From Phycisphaerae bacterium (GTDB lineage Bacteria; Planctomycetota; Phycisphaerae; UBA1845; PWPN01), in NCBI GenBank assembly GCA_035384605.1, contig DAOOIV010000034.1, positions 1 to 45,577 on the forward strand: a DNA stretch of 45,577 nucleotides, given 5' to 3'. Made by a program: the position numbers and the translations under genes. The notes beneath the pieces were generated by a model that was not told the origin of the DNA, ran no database searches, and saw only the letters and a list, made by a program, of their open reading frames with translations. How positions within the stretch are numbered: the first letter of the stretch is position 1; every line of letters begins with the position of its first letter. Positions 24,398-33,659 of this stretch are shown here, piece by piece.

Positions 24398-25253
24398 CTA
24401 CTTGCCGGTGGCGTTCTCCTCGACCTGCACCGGCCTTACGTAGACGGGATTGGTAATCACCCACGGCCGGCGCTCGCCGACCAGGGTGAGGCACGCTTCC
24501 AGACGATACACTCCCGCAAGGATGTCGTCGACTGTACCGGATTGGGCCGCAACCTCATGAAATGGACGCCCGTTGCGGAGGTTCCGGACCTCGGCGTCCA
24601 GAGGAAGGGCCCACCGGAGCGCCGGCTTCGGCTGCCACGGGATCCGATCGCCGACTGTTCCGGCCGGTGTGCCGGCCCGCTCCACCCAGAAACCGACGGC
24701 CGGCAGGTGAGGCGATGATCTCGAAGCCGAGGACAATGCGGCCGGTCCGCAGGGCGTGCCGGACCGTTTTCTCGTCGATGTGGTCGATCTGGAGGAACGT
24801 ACCGACGTGCCGCACGCTGATCTCGTAAGGGGCAAGCTGGATACGGCTCAACTGGAGGGTCTGTTCGGGCGTCTTGGTGCAGCCCAGGGCCGCGAGAAGC
24901 ATCCGGGCCACGACGCCGTCGCTCCTGAAGACCGATTCCTCGGCGGCGTCGAAGACTTCCAGCCCTCCGTCGGGCATGGCCATGACCTTGAAGCCCTGGT
25001 TCTGGTGGCTGTCATTCGCGACGATCCCGGCAAACGGGCTTTCGAGCCTCAGGATATCGAATCTCGCCAAGAATTCAGCCGGGTAGTCGAAAAAGGAAAG
25101 GAAAGCAGCCTCCGAATGCGCCCTCACCGCCGGGAGATTGAGGATCATCGCTGCGAGCAGCATCTTCACGGACTCATCTTTCACGTCGCTGTGCGTGTTG
25201 TAGATTTCCATTCCATCGAAGCGGATCCGGTCAAAAAAGGCGATACCCTCGGC
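24398..25253 (-). pseudogene. Truncated and frameshifted PHP-domain-like metallohydrolase
   Basis: Two overlapping minus-strand frames together make one protein. The upstream frame (from about 25253) carries DGMEIYNTHSDVKDES and FAGIVANDSHQNQG, which fit the middle and end of a PHP-type metal-dependent phosphoesterase, and runs to VLGFEIIASP. After about 24705 the sense continues in another frame as AVGFWVERAGTPAG and ends with VQVEENATGK at 24398. A single-base indel near 24700-24710 would explain this. The N-terminal half, with the first metal-binding His motifs, is missing: upstream of 25253 the frame turns Arg/Pro-rich and soon meets the opposite-strand gene. It is therefore a decayed gene, unless the frameshift is a sequencing error. 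Confidence 0.7.
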
Positions 25254-25395
25254 AGGTCGCCGGGGCCCCTCGCTTCCACCTTCGCCAGGGCTACGGCGGA
25301 CCGGTGTGCTTGGGGTTCTGAGAGTGGCCCGAGACGGTCGCGCGCCGCTCGCCGGTTCCAAGAGTGGCAAATGCCTTTGGGCCGGGGCCTGTACT

Positions 25396-25404
25396 TGTTA
25401 AAAT
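25396..25404 (+). promoter_or_regulatory. Candidate extended -10 promoter for the golvesin-dockerin gene
   Basis: TGTTAAAAT forms an extended -10 (TGn before TAAAAT, five of six to consensus). No good -35 is present, as is common for extended -10 promoters. Transcription would start near 25411, just ahead of the GGAGA ribosome-binding site and the ATG at 25427. Confidence 0.4.
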
Positions 25405-25426
25405 GCGTCAACATGGAGAAAACCCG

Positions 25427-26893
25427 ATGGCTGCAAAGTCGAGTGATTATCATATGGCAATCCTACTGGTGTCGCTGCTGTTGGCGTCGTCCCGTATTGT
25501 TGGAGCCGTCGAGATTGTCGTCGACAACAGCGACTCGGGTTTCACGATTCTCAGCGGAACATGGATGACCGGCACCTCGCCGACGCCCTATGGAACCGAC
25601 TATCGATGGCGGGCCACTGTCGCGGGAAGCCCGACTGGAGAGGTCGAATGGCGTCCTGGTCTCCCCGCGTCGGGCACCTATGAGGTCTTCGTCTGGTACG
25701 TCGAAGGTGCCAACCGGGCGACGAACGCGCCATTTGTCATCCACGGTACCGGCGACCCGGTCACCGTATTCGTCAACCAGCAGACAAACGGGAGCCAATG
25801 GTTCTCGTTGGGTTCCTATTCTTTTGCCGCCGGCACAGGCGGCTATGTGCGCCTCAACAACGTGGCCACCGGCGACGTCGTCATTGCCGATGCAGTCCGG
25901 TTTGTGCTGGCCGGTGACATGCCGGTCAACACCGATTTCGACGGAGATCAGGACGTGGACGGCAGCGACCTGGCGATCTTCTTGGCGTGCATCACCGGCA
26001 CGGACGCAGGGCCGGTAGCCGATGCCTGCCACTGGGCCGATTTCGACGGCGATCTCGATGTGGATCAAGCGGACTTCGGGGTGCTCCAGCATTGTCTGAG
26101 CGGCCCGGACGTTCCGGCCACCTCTGGATGCCTGTCCAGCCCCATCCCGCCTCGGCCTGCCGGAGCGGTCACCGGCAGCCAGTTCGTACAGCAGGTCTGG
26201 AGCATTCCCAAGGCCACGCGCGAGCAGATGATCCTGGCTGAGATGACCGCCGGAAACATCCCCGAGTTTCTAAGGCGTTTCGTGCCGGTCACTGTCACGG
26301 CGACGATCGCCTCCGTTGAGCACACGGCGACCTGGTTCGTGATGCCGGATTATCTGGCGATCGGATCAGACGCAGATTTCGTCCGCTTCCCGATGGGACC
26401 GCTGACCGCTCAATCCATTGGCGATACGTTCCAGTGCATGATGCCGACCCGCAAGATGGTCAACGACATCTGGTCGGCCGCACCGTGCAAGCTGGCCCCG
26501 CACCCCTACAGCCCTTCGGTGTACAACATCGAGTCGGTCGAGGTGTTCAACATGAGCAACACCTACATTGAAGGCCAGCGGATCGCCGCCGGGACATCGC
26601 TGGGCACGCTCATTGCTGGCACCAAGAAGGACGTGGTTGTCACCGCGCAACTGGCCACGCATCCCGGCAAGGTGGCCATCTACGGATGGCACCAGCTCAA
26701 CGGTCAGCCCATCCAGCCTCTGTATCTGGGACACACGATCACCTACATGGACTACAGTCATGGAATTCGACTGGTCAAGCGGGTGATGCTCGTTGACGGC
26801 CGGCCCATGCTTGTTGAAGACGTGCTCAAGGACCCGGTGCTGTCCGTTCTGATCAGTGATGAAGGCGTGGTCAACGATCCGCGTTACTACTGA
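25427..26893 (+). CDS. Secreted golvesin-like / dockerin-like protein with an unassigned C-terminal domain
   Basis: 488 residues. A signal peptide (about 1-27, ending IVGA) is followed by a golvesin/xanthan-lyase-type beta domain (30-161: VDNSDSGFTILSGTW, GTYEVFVWYVEGANR, VVIADAVRFV). A dockerin-like pair of calcium loops follows (DFDGDQDVDGSDL at 170-182 and DFDGDLDVDQADF at 205-217). The C-terminal 240 residues belong to no family I recognise; they carry HTATWFVMPDYLAIGSD, MMPTRKMVNDIW and a His/Tyr-rich segment GHTITYMDYSHGIRLV (435-450), and could be enzymatic. The start has GGAGA about 8 nt upstream. The 3' end overlaps the opposite-strand gene by 23 bp. Confidence 0.85.
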   Translation: MAAKSSDYHMAILLVSLLLASSRIVGAVEIVVDNSDSGFTILSGTWMTGTSPTPYGTDYRWRATVAGSPTGEVEWRPGLPASGTYEVFVWYVEGANRATNAPFVIHGTGDPVTVFVNQQTNGSQWFSLGSYSFAAGTGGYVRLNNVATGDVVIADAVRFVLAGDMPVNTDFDGDQDVDGSDLAIFLACITGTDAGPVADACHWADFDGDLDVDQADFGVLQHCLSGPDVPATSGCLSSPIPPRPAGAVTGSQFVQQVWSIPKATREQMILAEMTAGNIPEFLRRFVPVTVTATIASVEHTATWFVMPDYLAIGSDADFVRFPMGPLTAQSIGDTFQCMMPTRKMVNDIWSAAPCKLAPHPYSPSVYNIESVEVFNMSNTYIEGQRIAAGTSLGTLIAGTKKDVVVTAQLATHPGKVAIYGWHQLNGQPIQPLYLGHTITYMDYSHGIRLVKRVMLVDGRPMLVEDVLKDPVLSVLISDEGVVNDPRYY

Positions 26894-28805
26894 TACGAGC
26901 TTGCGGCTGCAGAATGCACAGGTCGCCGTTGACGACCTCCGTCAGCCTGTATTCGTCGCGGACAACTCGAGCCGGCGGGCCGAAGTAGCCCTCCAAGTCG
27001 GCCAGGACGGCGGCTTCGGCTGCCCTGGCATCACCGGCGCCTCGCGCGCCGACCGGCAGACGGGCCAGCAACACCTTGGGGTGTTGTGTTCGGATGGCCT
27101 CAAACAAGGCGGGAAACATGCTGCTGTAGCAGACCTGGGTACGCAGCAGCGGATACGCCGGCGGCCGCTGAGCCAGGTAGTAAAGCCGCGGCTCATCGAC
27201 TAGGCAAACGATCGGGTCGGTCTCGCCGGTCAGCTCCCGCACACGAACTGCTGCCGCGGAGGTTGTCTCGTAAGTCGGGAAGCTGGGTTTGTTCGCGGTG
27301 ACCTTGGTGTAATGCTGCATCAGCGTCGTGCCGCTCAAAACGTACGGAGAACGGCCGTAGAAGGTCATCGTCCATCCCCAGGTGCCGGCGGCCAAATGCA
27401 TCACCGCACCGAGGCAGACCACGGTCCATACGCGCCCGGCCTTGTCCATCTCGCAGAAGCGGGGGAACCGCTCCGAAATCTCCGCCGCCGCGATATATGC
27501 CCCGCACGCCAACAACGGAGGGAACTGATAAAGCGCAAAGTGGCCTTGCCACAAGACCGCGGCCAGCGATGCAAGGCCCAAAAGAGCGGTCATCTGCCAT
27601 ATCCGCGACCTCCGGCCCCATTGGGCCAGAAGCATGGCCCCGCCGGCCGGCACGAGGATCCCGGCCGTCTTAAGGAACGCCTGTTGCCAGTCCGGCCATC
27701 GCTGAATAGTCAACAGCAACGCGAAAACGGCCAAGCCGCCTGTAACCGGTGCGGCAAGGTCACGGAGACGCAGGCTTGAGCCCGCATGACTCTTGGCTCG
27801 AAGTACGTGTGCGAGCAGCGCGATGCCCGCAATGCCGACTGCACCGGTGAAAAGGTAAGGAGCTGATTCGCGGATCAGTTGCGGCCCACGGATGTAACCC
27901 GCCACGTCCTGACGGGCCAGCGTTCGCCAAAGGCCGCTCCACCAGCCGAGCTGATGCACAAGCGCGACCGCCAGGGCCGCCGAGACGATGAATCCCAGGC
28001 TCAGCGAGAACAAGGCTCTTTTCTCAGCGGATTCTGACAAACGTGTGATAGAGAATCTGCTCTCATGTCTCGTTTCGCCTAAGGCTGCGCCGGGGCAGAG
28101 TTGCTGGAGCGGTGAAGCACCGTTCTGAAGGGAGGGTGCAGCCGGACGCAGGAGCGGGGCAAGCCAACGAACCAGAATCATGAGCCAGAGCATTCCGAAA
28201 CAAAGGCCGAGCGGTGGCTTGATGGCGAAAACGCAGAAACAGAGCGCCCCTGCCAGAACATGTCGAGGAGCGGGAGCACGAGACGCGCGGTCATGTCCCG
28301 TCGCAGGGGCGAGGGCATGAACGGCCAGGAGCAGCGGAAGCACCGCGAAGCCTTCCCGTTGGGCGGTATGCACGTAACCCAGCCCATAGTACGCCAGGAC
28401 ATACAAAGTCGCCGCCAGCCAGCCGGCTTGCCAGCGCCGCCCGTCGCGGACCGCCAGAGCCACCAACGCGGTAATCGTCGCACATTGCCAGAAGGCATCG
28501 AAAACCCGCAGTGCAATCGGCGTTCGGCCGACGAGAATCGTCGCCAGCCAATGAATCCCGATGATGCCGGGCGTGTTCTGGTCCCAGACGTCGGCATAAA
28601 GCCGCTGGCCGAGCATCACTCGATCGGTGATGTACTGATACAGCGCCTGGTCGAATCCGATCGGGTCGAAAACGCTCCGGCTGAGCGAGATCACCCACAC
28701 GATGATGAATACGGTTACAGCAGCGAACGTACCGGCTCGAATGCCCGCCAAGGGCGGCGCCATGTCGCTGGATCGAAGATGCATGTACCGTGTTGCTGTG
28801 ATCAT
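26871..28805 (-). CDS. Polytopic GT-C (PMT/ArnT-like) glycosyltransferase
   Basis: 644 residues with about ten to twelve membrane helices. The first outer loop carries FDQALYQYITDRVMLG (51-66) with Asp52 and DVWDQNTPGI (72-81), the signature of dolichyl/undecaprenyl-phosphate-sugar-using GT39/GT83-type enzymes. The last ~130 residues form a soluble tail ending in a short globular domain. The likely reaction is transfer of a sugar from a polyprenyl phosphate to a surface acceptor on the outer face of the membrane. It is divergent from the GT2 gene at 29040, which could make the donor. Its stop lies inside the end of the convergent golvesin-dockerin gene. Starts at the second or third Met are possible. 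Confidence 0.85.
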   Translation of the reverse strand: MITATRYMHLRSSDMAPPLAGIRAGTFAAVTVFIIVWVISLSRSVFDPIGFDQALYQYITDRVMLGQRLYADVWDQNTPGIIGIHWLATILVGRTPIALRVFDAFWQCATITALVALAVRDGRRWQAGWLAATLYVLAYYGLGYVHTAQREGFAVLPLLLAVHALAPATGHDRASRAPAPRHVLAGALCFCVFAIKPPLGLCFGMLWLMILVRWLAPLLRPAAPSLQNGASPLQQLCPGAALGETRHESRFSITRLSESAEKRALFSLSLGFIVSAALAVALVHQLGWWSGLWRTLARQDVAGYIRGPQLIRESAPYLFTGAVGIAGIALLAHVLRAKSHAGSSLRLRDLAAPVTGGLAVFALLLTIQRWPDWQQAFLKTAGILVPAGGAMLLAQWGRRSRIWQMTALLGLASLAAVLWQGHFALYQFPPLLACGAYIAAAEISERFPRFCEMDKAGRVWTVVCLGAVMHLAAGTWGWTMTFYGRSPYVLSGTTLMQHYTKVTANKPSFPTYETTSAAAVRVRELTGETDPIVCLVDEPRLYYLAQRPPAYPLLRTQVCYSSMFPALFEAIRTQHPKVLLARLPVGARGAGDARAAEAAVLADLEGYFGPPARVVRDEYRLTEVVNGDLCILQPQARISSNADR

Positions 28806-29039
28806 GTTGTCGCCGTTGCCTGCTGAACTACGTCCGGATGCCGTCCCATAATATCGGTTGCCTGCAGACGCAACTGTTGCTCGCCCTGTCGCCGTTTCAT
28901 CGCTTGTGCAACGTCTGATAATCCCTTCTGCTGCATGGATTAAGCTTAACGCGGTCCGGAAACCCGCCGATGCTTAAGAACCAGGGCTTATGGCCCCCTG
29001 AGCGAGGATCAGCCGGCTATCAAAAGAAGGAGTGCCCCG

Positions 29040-30098
29040 GTGGCTCTTGAGTGCTCGATCGTCATTCCCCTGTGCAACGAAGAGCAGAGCTTGCCGACGC
29101 TTCATCAGCGTCTGAGCGCGGTCATGCGACGTCTGGCGATTCCCTACGAGATCATTTACGTCGACGACGGCAGTCGCGATCGCACGGCGGAGGTCATTCG
29201 CGATCTTCACGTGCAGGACTCGACCGTCAAAGGCGTGTTCCTGTCGCGAAACTTCGGCCATCAGGCGGCGCTGTGCGCGGGCTTGGAAGCCGCAACGGGC
29301 CGATCAGTCATCACCATGGATGGCGATTTACAGGATCCGCCGGAGGTGATCCCGGACCTGATCGAAAAATGGAGAAGCGGATATCAGGTCGTTTTTGCAC
29401 GGCGTCGCAGTCGCCGCGAGAACATTTTCAAGAAGGCCGCTTACTTCAGCTTCTACCGATTGTTGCGACAGATGAGCGAAATTGCGATTCCGCTGGACAC
29501 GGGTGACTTCGCACTCATGGATCGCCGAGCCCTGGACGAAATGAACAGCCTTCCCGAAAGAACGCGATTCCTTCGCGGACTGCGAAGCTGGGTCGGTTTC
29601 CGGCAGGCGGAGATCGAATACGACCGTGAACCTCGGCACACGGGCGAAACCAAATACACCTTTCGCCGTTTGCTTCGTCTGGCGATGGATGGCATTCTGT
29701 CATTCTCCGATGCGCCGCTGAAGGCCATCACCTTGACCGGCGGTCTCATTTCCGCGATCGCCCTGTCAATCCTGGCGGTCAGCGTGTCGGGTTTGTGGTC
29801 GGCGGCAAGTGGAAAAGGCGTGCTCACACTGGGCGCTGCTCTGAGTCTACTGGGAGGCATTCAGCTTATCGGACTGGGCGTGGTCGGAGAGTACATGTCC
29901 CGCATCTATCGCGAGGTTCGCGGACGGCCCATGTACGTAGCGAAAGAACGCCTTGGTTTTCAGCGGATGCCCCGGCCGGTGCCGGATGTGCTTGACTTCC
30001 TGAGCACGGACGTCAGGCAGCGTCGACAGCGTGTTACGGCCGCACGTTTGTCGCCGTCCAGGTCAATGGAGAGATCTGGTCACGAAAACAGCGCCTGA
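29040..30098 (+). CDS. GT2 glycosyltransferase, polyprenyl-phosphate sugar synthase type (GtrB/ArnC-like)
   Basis: 352 residues. The GT-A catalytic part (1-220) has SIVIPLCNEEQSL, VDDGSRDRT (41-49), SRNFGHQAAL and DGDLQDPPE (94-102). Two membrane helices follow (about 228-250 and 260-285), then a short cytoplasmic tail. This is the layout of enzymes that move a sugar from a nucleotide to undecaprenyl phosphate on the inner face of the membrane. The start is GTG at 29040 with AAGGAG about 8 nt upstream. It opens the plus-strand surface-glycan gene group and could feed the GT-C proteins at 26871-28805 and 36524-38593. The sugar cannot be predicted. Confidence 0.92.
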   Translation: MALECSIVIPLCNEEQSLPTLHQRLSAVMRRLAIPYEIIYVDDGSRDRTAEVIRDLHVQDSTVKGVFLSRNFGHQAALCAGLEAATGRSVITMDGDLQDPPEVIPDLIEKWRSGYQVVFARRRSRRENIFKKAAYFSFYRLLRQMSEIAIPLDTGDFALMDRRALDEMNSLPERTRFLRGLRSWVGFRQAEIEYDREPRHTGETKYTFRRLLRLAMDGILSFSDAPLKAITLTGGLISAIALSILAVSVSGLWSAASGKGVLTLGAALSLLGGIQLIGLGVVGEYMSRIYREVRGRPMYVAKERLGFQRMPRPVPDVLDFLSTDVRQRRQRVTAARLSPSRSMERSGHENSA

Positions 30099-30105
30099 TC
30101 GCCGG

Positions 30106-31812
30106 ATGGAGGCGAGAAACCGCTGGAAGTCCCTGATCGATGCAACTCAGAGGAGGGAAGCGGCGGGTGTTCCGATGCATGGCTCACCGAGAAGCTGGAC
30201 GAAACTGAGGCCGGTGGCCTCACGGTTTGTCGCCTCGCTGATGGCCGTGTTTATCCTCTTTGGTCCCTACCTGTCCAACTCCCTTGGCGATCTCACGCGG
30301 TATCTGCACATGTGGCAGCGCAGCGACATGGTTCTGGTGCTGAGCATCGTCGTCGTACTGGCGGCTCTTGCCACGCTTGCTGATGGGCTGCTTCGCAAGC
30401 TCGCCAGGCCGACCCTGATGCGCCTCTACCATCACCTTTTTGTGCTTGTTGTTGGCGCAGGCATCTTGGCGAATGTGGCTTTCTACGGCGACAAGTCGCA
30501 AGGTTGGCGCATCGGCCGGACGGGCATGGAGATGCAAACGCTCTGGTTGATCCTGGTGGCCGTAGTGGCATATTCCTTCGCCAAGCCGGCTTCGAGGCTG
30601 GTTTTCTGGTGCGGCCGGGCGTGCCTCATCGCATCACCCGTGGTGCCGATCGTGGCGTTTCAACTGCTGGCGGCCCCGACGTATCCATTGGCCGCCGATC
30701 CGCTGGTTTCAACCTCGGTCGTGCCGGCGTCGGGCGGCGACGCTGAGGTCGACAGGCCGCCGGTTTATCTGTTCGTTTTCGACGAGTGGTCCTATGAGCG
30801 GACCTTCACGGAGGGCGCTCCGAAGACGGCTTTTCCCAATCTGGCTGATCTGGCCGCGCGGTCCGTTGTCTTTCATGATGCTCATTCCCCGGGCGAAGAT
30901 ACCGCAACCTCGATGCCCGCCCTGTTGTTTCAGACGAACCTTCGGCCCGTCGTGAAGAACGGCAGTGTCGGCTTTGACCGCGATGGCCGCGTGGTCCCGA
31001 GGTCCGACTTGGAATGCCTGTTCTCAGTGGTTGCCGACCAAGGCTATCGACGCATTATGATCGGGGCGTTTCTCCCATACCAAGCGTGGCTCGGCGATCA
31101 GGTCGATATCTGTCGAAGCTACTGCTACTACCCGCGAGCGGATGGAATGCTGAGCTGGGTGACGATCCACGGTTTCAACGCGGTCTCATACTTGACGGAC
31201 CCGTGGAGCGTTCTGGCTTACGCCAAACTCAAGACCCGCATGAACGACCGGCAGATTCTCACGGTGCACGAGCGGACGCGGAACGACGCCTTCTCCGTCA
31301 TCCGAGACCAGCCGGCCGCCGCGTTCGCGGTGATCCACTACATGCTTCCCCATGAACCGTTCATCCTCGATCCGGACGGCACCTATCGTGGGCCCGACGA
31401 CTCGGCGTGGATTCGGCCGAACGTCGAGGGATACACGAGGAACTTGGAGGGGCTCGATCGCCTGATCGGTGAGTTCGTGCAGGCCATGCATGGCGCGGGA
31501 CGGTTCGACGATGCGCTCGTCATTGTGACTTCGGATCATTCCTGGCGGTTCGATCCGGCCAGAAAGTCCGGTACGATCGTCACTCCGGTCACCCACGTGC
31601 CGTTGCTTATCAAACTTCCCGGTCAGCAAACGCCGGTTTCGATCTCGAATCGATTTGAAACCCGCCGCCTCGGTTCACTGATTCGATGGGTAATCGCTTC
31701 CCCTCCGTCGCCGGGACAGATCGAGAGTCTTGTCAGGCAATGGGTCGAGGGAAACGCGCAACGCGATGCCGTGACGTGGGTGGTTCCGCGCCCGCCCGTG
31801 TGCGGCCGGTGA
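30106..31812 (+). CDS. Membrane sulfatase-like (alkaline phosphatase superfamily) protein
   Basis: 568 residues from ATG 30106. Five hydrophobic segments lie between residues 42 and 190. The outer domain starts at about 217 with PPVYLFVFDEWSY, where Asp226 fits the first metal ligand. A Thr/Ser-rich EDTATSMPALLF (264-275) is in the place of the nucleophile, and IVTSDHSWRFDP near the C-terminus supplies the usual Asp-His metal pair. This is the layout of LtaS/EptA-like transferases and membrane sulfatases, which add or remove phospho- or sulfo-groups on surface polymers. The gap to the GT2 gene is 7 bp. No start has an ideal Shine-Dalgarno: AGGAGG at 30151 favours GTG 30169 or ATG 30175 as alternatives. 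Confidence 0.82.
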   Translation: MEARNRWKSLIDATQRREAAGVPMHGSPRSWTKLRPVASRFVASLMAVFILFGPYLSNSLGDLTRYLHMWQRSDMVLVLSIVVVLAALATLADGLLRKLARPTLMRLYHHLFVLVVGAGILANVAFYGDKSQGWRIGRTGMEMQTLWLILVAVVAYSFAKPASRLVFWCGRACLIASPVVPIVAFQLLAAPTYPLAADPLVSTSVVPASGGDAEVDRPPVYLFVFDEWSYERTFTEGAPKTAFPNLADLAARSVVFHDAHSPGEDTATSMPALLFQTNLRPVVKNGSVGFDRDGRVVPRSDLECLFSVVADQGYRRIMIGAFLPYQAWLGDQVDICRSYCYYPRADGMLSWVTIHGFNAVSYLTDPWSVLAYAKLKTRMNDRQILTVHERTRNDAFSVIRDQPAAAFAVIHYMLPHEPFILDPDGTYRGPDDSAWIRPNVEGYTRNLEGLDRLIGEFVQAMHGAGRFDDALVIVTSDHSWRFDPARKSGTIVTPVTHVPLLIKLPGQQTPVSISNRFETRRLGSLIRWVIASPPSPGQIESLVRQWVEGNAQRDAVTWVVPRPPVCGR

Positions 31813-32030
31813 ACCGCCGGGAAGGGCGGAGGCGTGAAGGCAGCCCTTTCCCAGTACTGCCGGGTTGGCTTTGCGGGTCTGCGGAGGCTGGGGGCCGGTC
31901 TGAGGGAAAGATGTTCAGTTGGCTTATCGGATGAACGATAGTAATCCTCGATAGGGGCTCGGTGCGGGCAGGGCCGCAAGCCGATTCCGACCGATGTCCC
32001 GGCAGAGGTGTCTTGAGGCGGTGCCGGCCG

Positions 32031-32159
32031 ATGATCGCTTACATAGATCCAGGTTCCGGAACGATTCTCCTGCAGTTGCTGATCGGTTCGCTGATCGGCG
32101 CGGGGCTCTTCTTCCGCGAAGGCATCGGGAAGCTGCTGCGCGTCTTCAAGCGGAACTGA
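32031..32159 (+). CDS. YIDPGSG microprotein, one membrane helix
   Basis: 42 residues: a short outer or N-terminal segment AYIDPGSGT, a single hydrophobic helix (about 12-26) and a basic tail ending in KLLRVFKRN. Small proteins with (Y)(I/L)DPGSG and one helix recur in bacterial exopolysaccharide clusters beside acyltransferase and phosphodiesterase-like genes, which supports this as a real gene. The role is not known. It sits between the sulfatase-like and methyltransferase genes. A weak GAGG element lies upstream of the ATG. Confidence 0.75.
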   Translation: MIAYIDPGSGTILLQLLIGSLIGAGLFFREGIGKLLRVFKRN

Positions 32160-32222
32160 CGGTTTGGTCGGCCTACTCATCGGTGCTGCGGAACGCTGAC
32201 TCATGAATGCTCGGGAGAGCGG

Positions 32223-33647
32223 ATGCCGGAAGTTCAAACACCAATCAGGCAGCCGGGATCATTTCGCGATCCCAGCGGGTTCGTGTTCGAATTCAACGGT
32301 CGAATTCTGCGCGCCGTCGACGAAGACTGTCTGCGGACTGTTCGAGAACTTCTCGACGGCGGCCTGCTTGGTCGACTGATCGATGAAGGGTTGATCGTCC
32401 CCACCTCGCTTGTTGAATCGCCCGATCTCCTGCGGCGATTGAAGGCCGTTTACCCAGGGCAGGCAGGCTTCCTCGAACATGAACGTATTCATCCTGTCAG
32501 CTACCCGTACGAGTGGTCCCCGTCCATGCTGGCCGATGCCGGCGTCTGCACTATCGACTTGCAGATTCGGCTGCTGGAACACGGTTTCTCGCTGAAGGAT
32601 GCCACTGCCTACAATATTCAGTTTCGCCACGGCCGGCCGGTGTTCATCGATGTTCCCTCGATCGAACGTCCGCCACGATTGGACGTTTGGATTGCCCTTG
32701 GCCAGTTCGGGCGCATGTTCACGAATCCCTTGTTATTAAACCGCTATAAGGGGCAGAGCTTACGATCATGTTTCCTCGCCGATCTTGACGGAAGTGACGT
32801 CAGCCGCGTGCAACGGGCCTTCGGCAGGCTGGAACGGCTAAGCCCGCGGCTACTGCTGGATGTGACGCTGCCTTACTGGTTGGGCCGCCGGGCGTCGAGG
32901 TTGGGCGACGCCGGGCCGCGTCGGCTCACGTGCAGGCAAACGACGCCCGCCGCACAGATCATCAATCTTCGCCGGCTGCGGTCCAAGCTCAGAAACCTGG
33001 CTGCCAGGAACGGTTCTGCCGGCCACTGGGCGACGTACAGCGAGACGTGCAGCTACACCGACCGTGCCGAAGAATCCAAGGTTCGCGAGGTCCGGCGTTT
33101 CCTGACGGAACACCGGCCCGCGTCCGTCCTTGACGTCGGCAGCAACACCGGTCGCTACTCGATGCTGGCACTCGAGGCCGGCGCAAAGGTCGTCTCGATC
33201 GACAGCGATCAGGATTGCATCGACTTGCTGTATCGCAGGATCCGCCACTGCGGACATCCGATTCTTCCCCTTTGCGTGGATATCGCCAATCCCAGCCCTG
33301 CGATCGGCTTCCGCAATCGCGAGCGAGCGAGCTTCCTCGAACGTGTCCGGGCGGATTGCGTCCTGGCCTTGGCACTCATTCATCACTTGCACGTCAGCGC
33401 TAATCTGCCCGTAGCCGGGATTCGAGACATGCTGGCCGATCTGTGCGATCGGCATTTGGTTCTCGAATTCGTACCCACCGACGACGTGATGTTCCGCAAG
33501 CTCATGCAGTTTCGCGTGGATGTGTACCAGGATTTCACGCTCGACGCTTGTATCCGGGCTTTCGAGGAGCGATTTGACGTCTTGCGGCAGGTTCCCGTCG
33601 TGGATTCCCGGCGGACGCTGCTGTTCATGCGCAAGAAGGACGCATGA
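32223..33647 (+). CDS. SAM-dependent methyltransferase with an extra N-terminal domain (NoeA-like)
   Basis: 474 residues. Residues 1-230 form a conserved block with LEHGFSLKDATAYNIQFRHG (118-137) and PVFIDVPSIERP, like nodulation protein NoeA and related surface-polysaccharide methyltransferases; this recognition is from memory. Residues 268-470 are a class I methyltransferase: motif I VLDVGSNTGRYSML (302-315), acidic SIDSDQDC and a LALIHHLHV segment. It probably methylates a sugar or polyketide-like group before export. The start has CGGGAGAGC just upstream. The MBOAT gene starts 12 nt after the stop, so these are co-transcribed. Confidence 0.85.
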   Translation: MPEVQTPIRQPGSFRDPSGFVFEFNGRILRAVDEDCLRTVRELLDGGLLGRLIDEGLIVPTSLVESPDLLRRLKAVYPGQAGFLEHERIHPVSYPYEWSPSMLADAGVCTIDLQIRLLEHGFSLKDATAYNIQFRHGRPVFIDVPSIERPPRLDVWIALGQFGRMFTNPLLLNRYKGQSLRSCFLADLDGSDVSRVQRAFGRLERLSPRLLLDVTLPYWLGRRASRLGDAGPRRLTCRQTTPAAQIINLRRLRSKLRNLAARNGSAGHWATYSETCSYTDRAEESKVREVRRFLTEHRPASVLDVGSNTGRYSMLALEAGAKVVSIDSDQDCIDLLYRRIRHCGHPILPLCVDIANPSPAIGFRNRERASFLERVRADCVLALALIHHLHVSANLPVAGIRDMLADLCDRHLVLEFVPTDDVMFRKLMQFRVDVYQDFTLDACIRAFEERFDVLRQVPVVDSRRTLLFMRKKDA

Positions 33648-33659
33648 CGTTGAAGTCTC

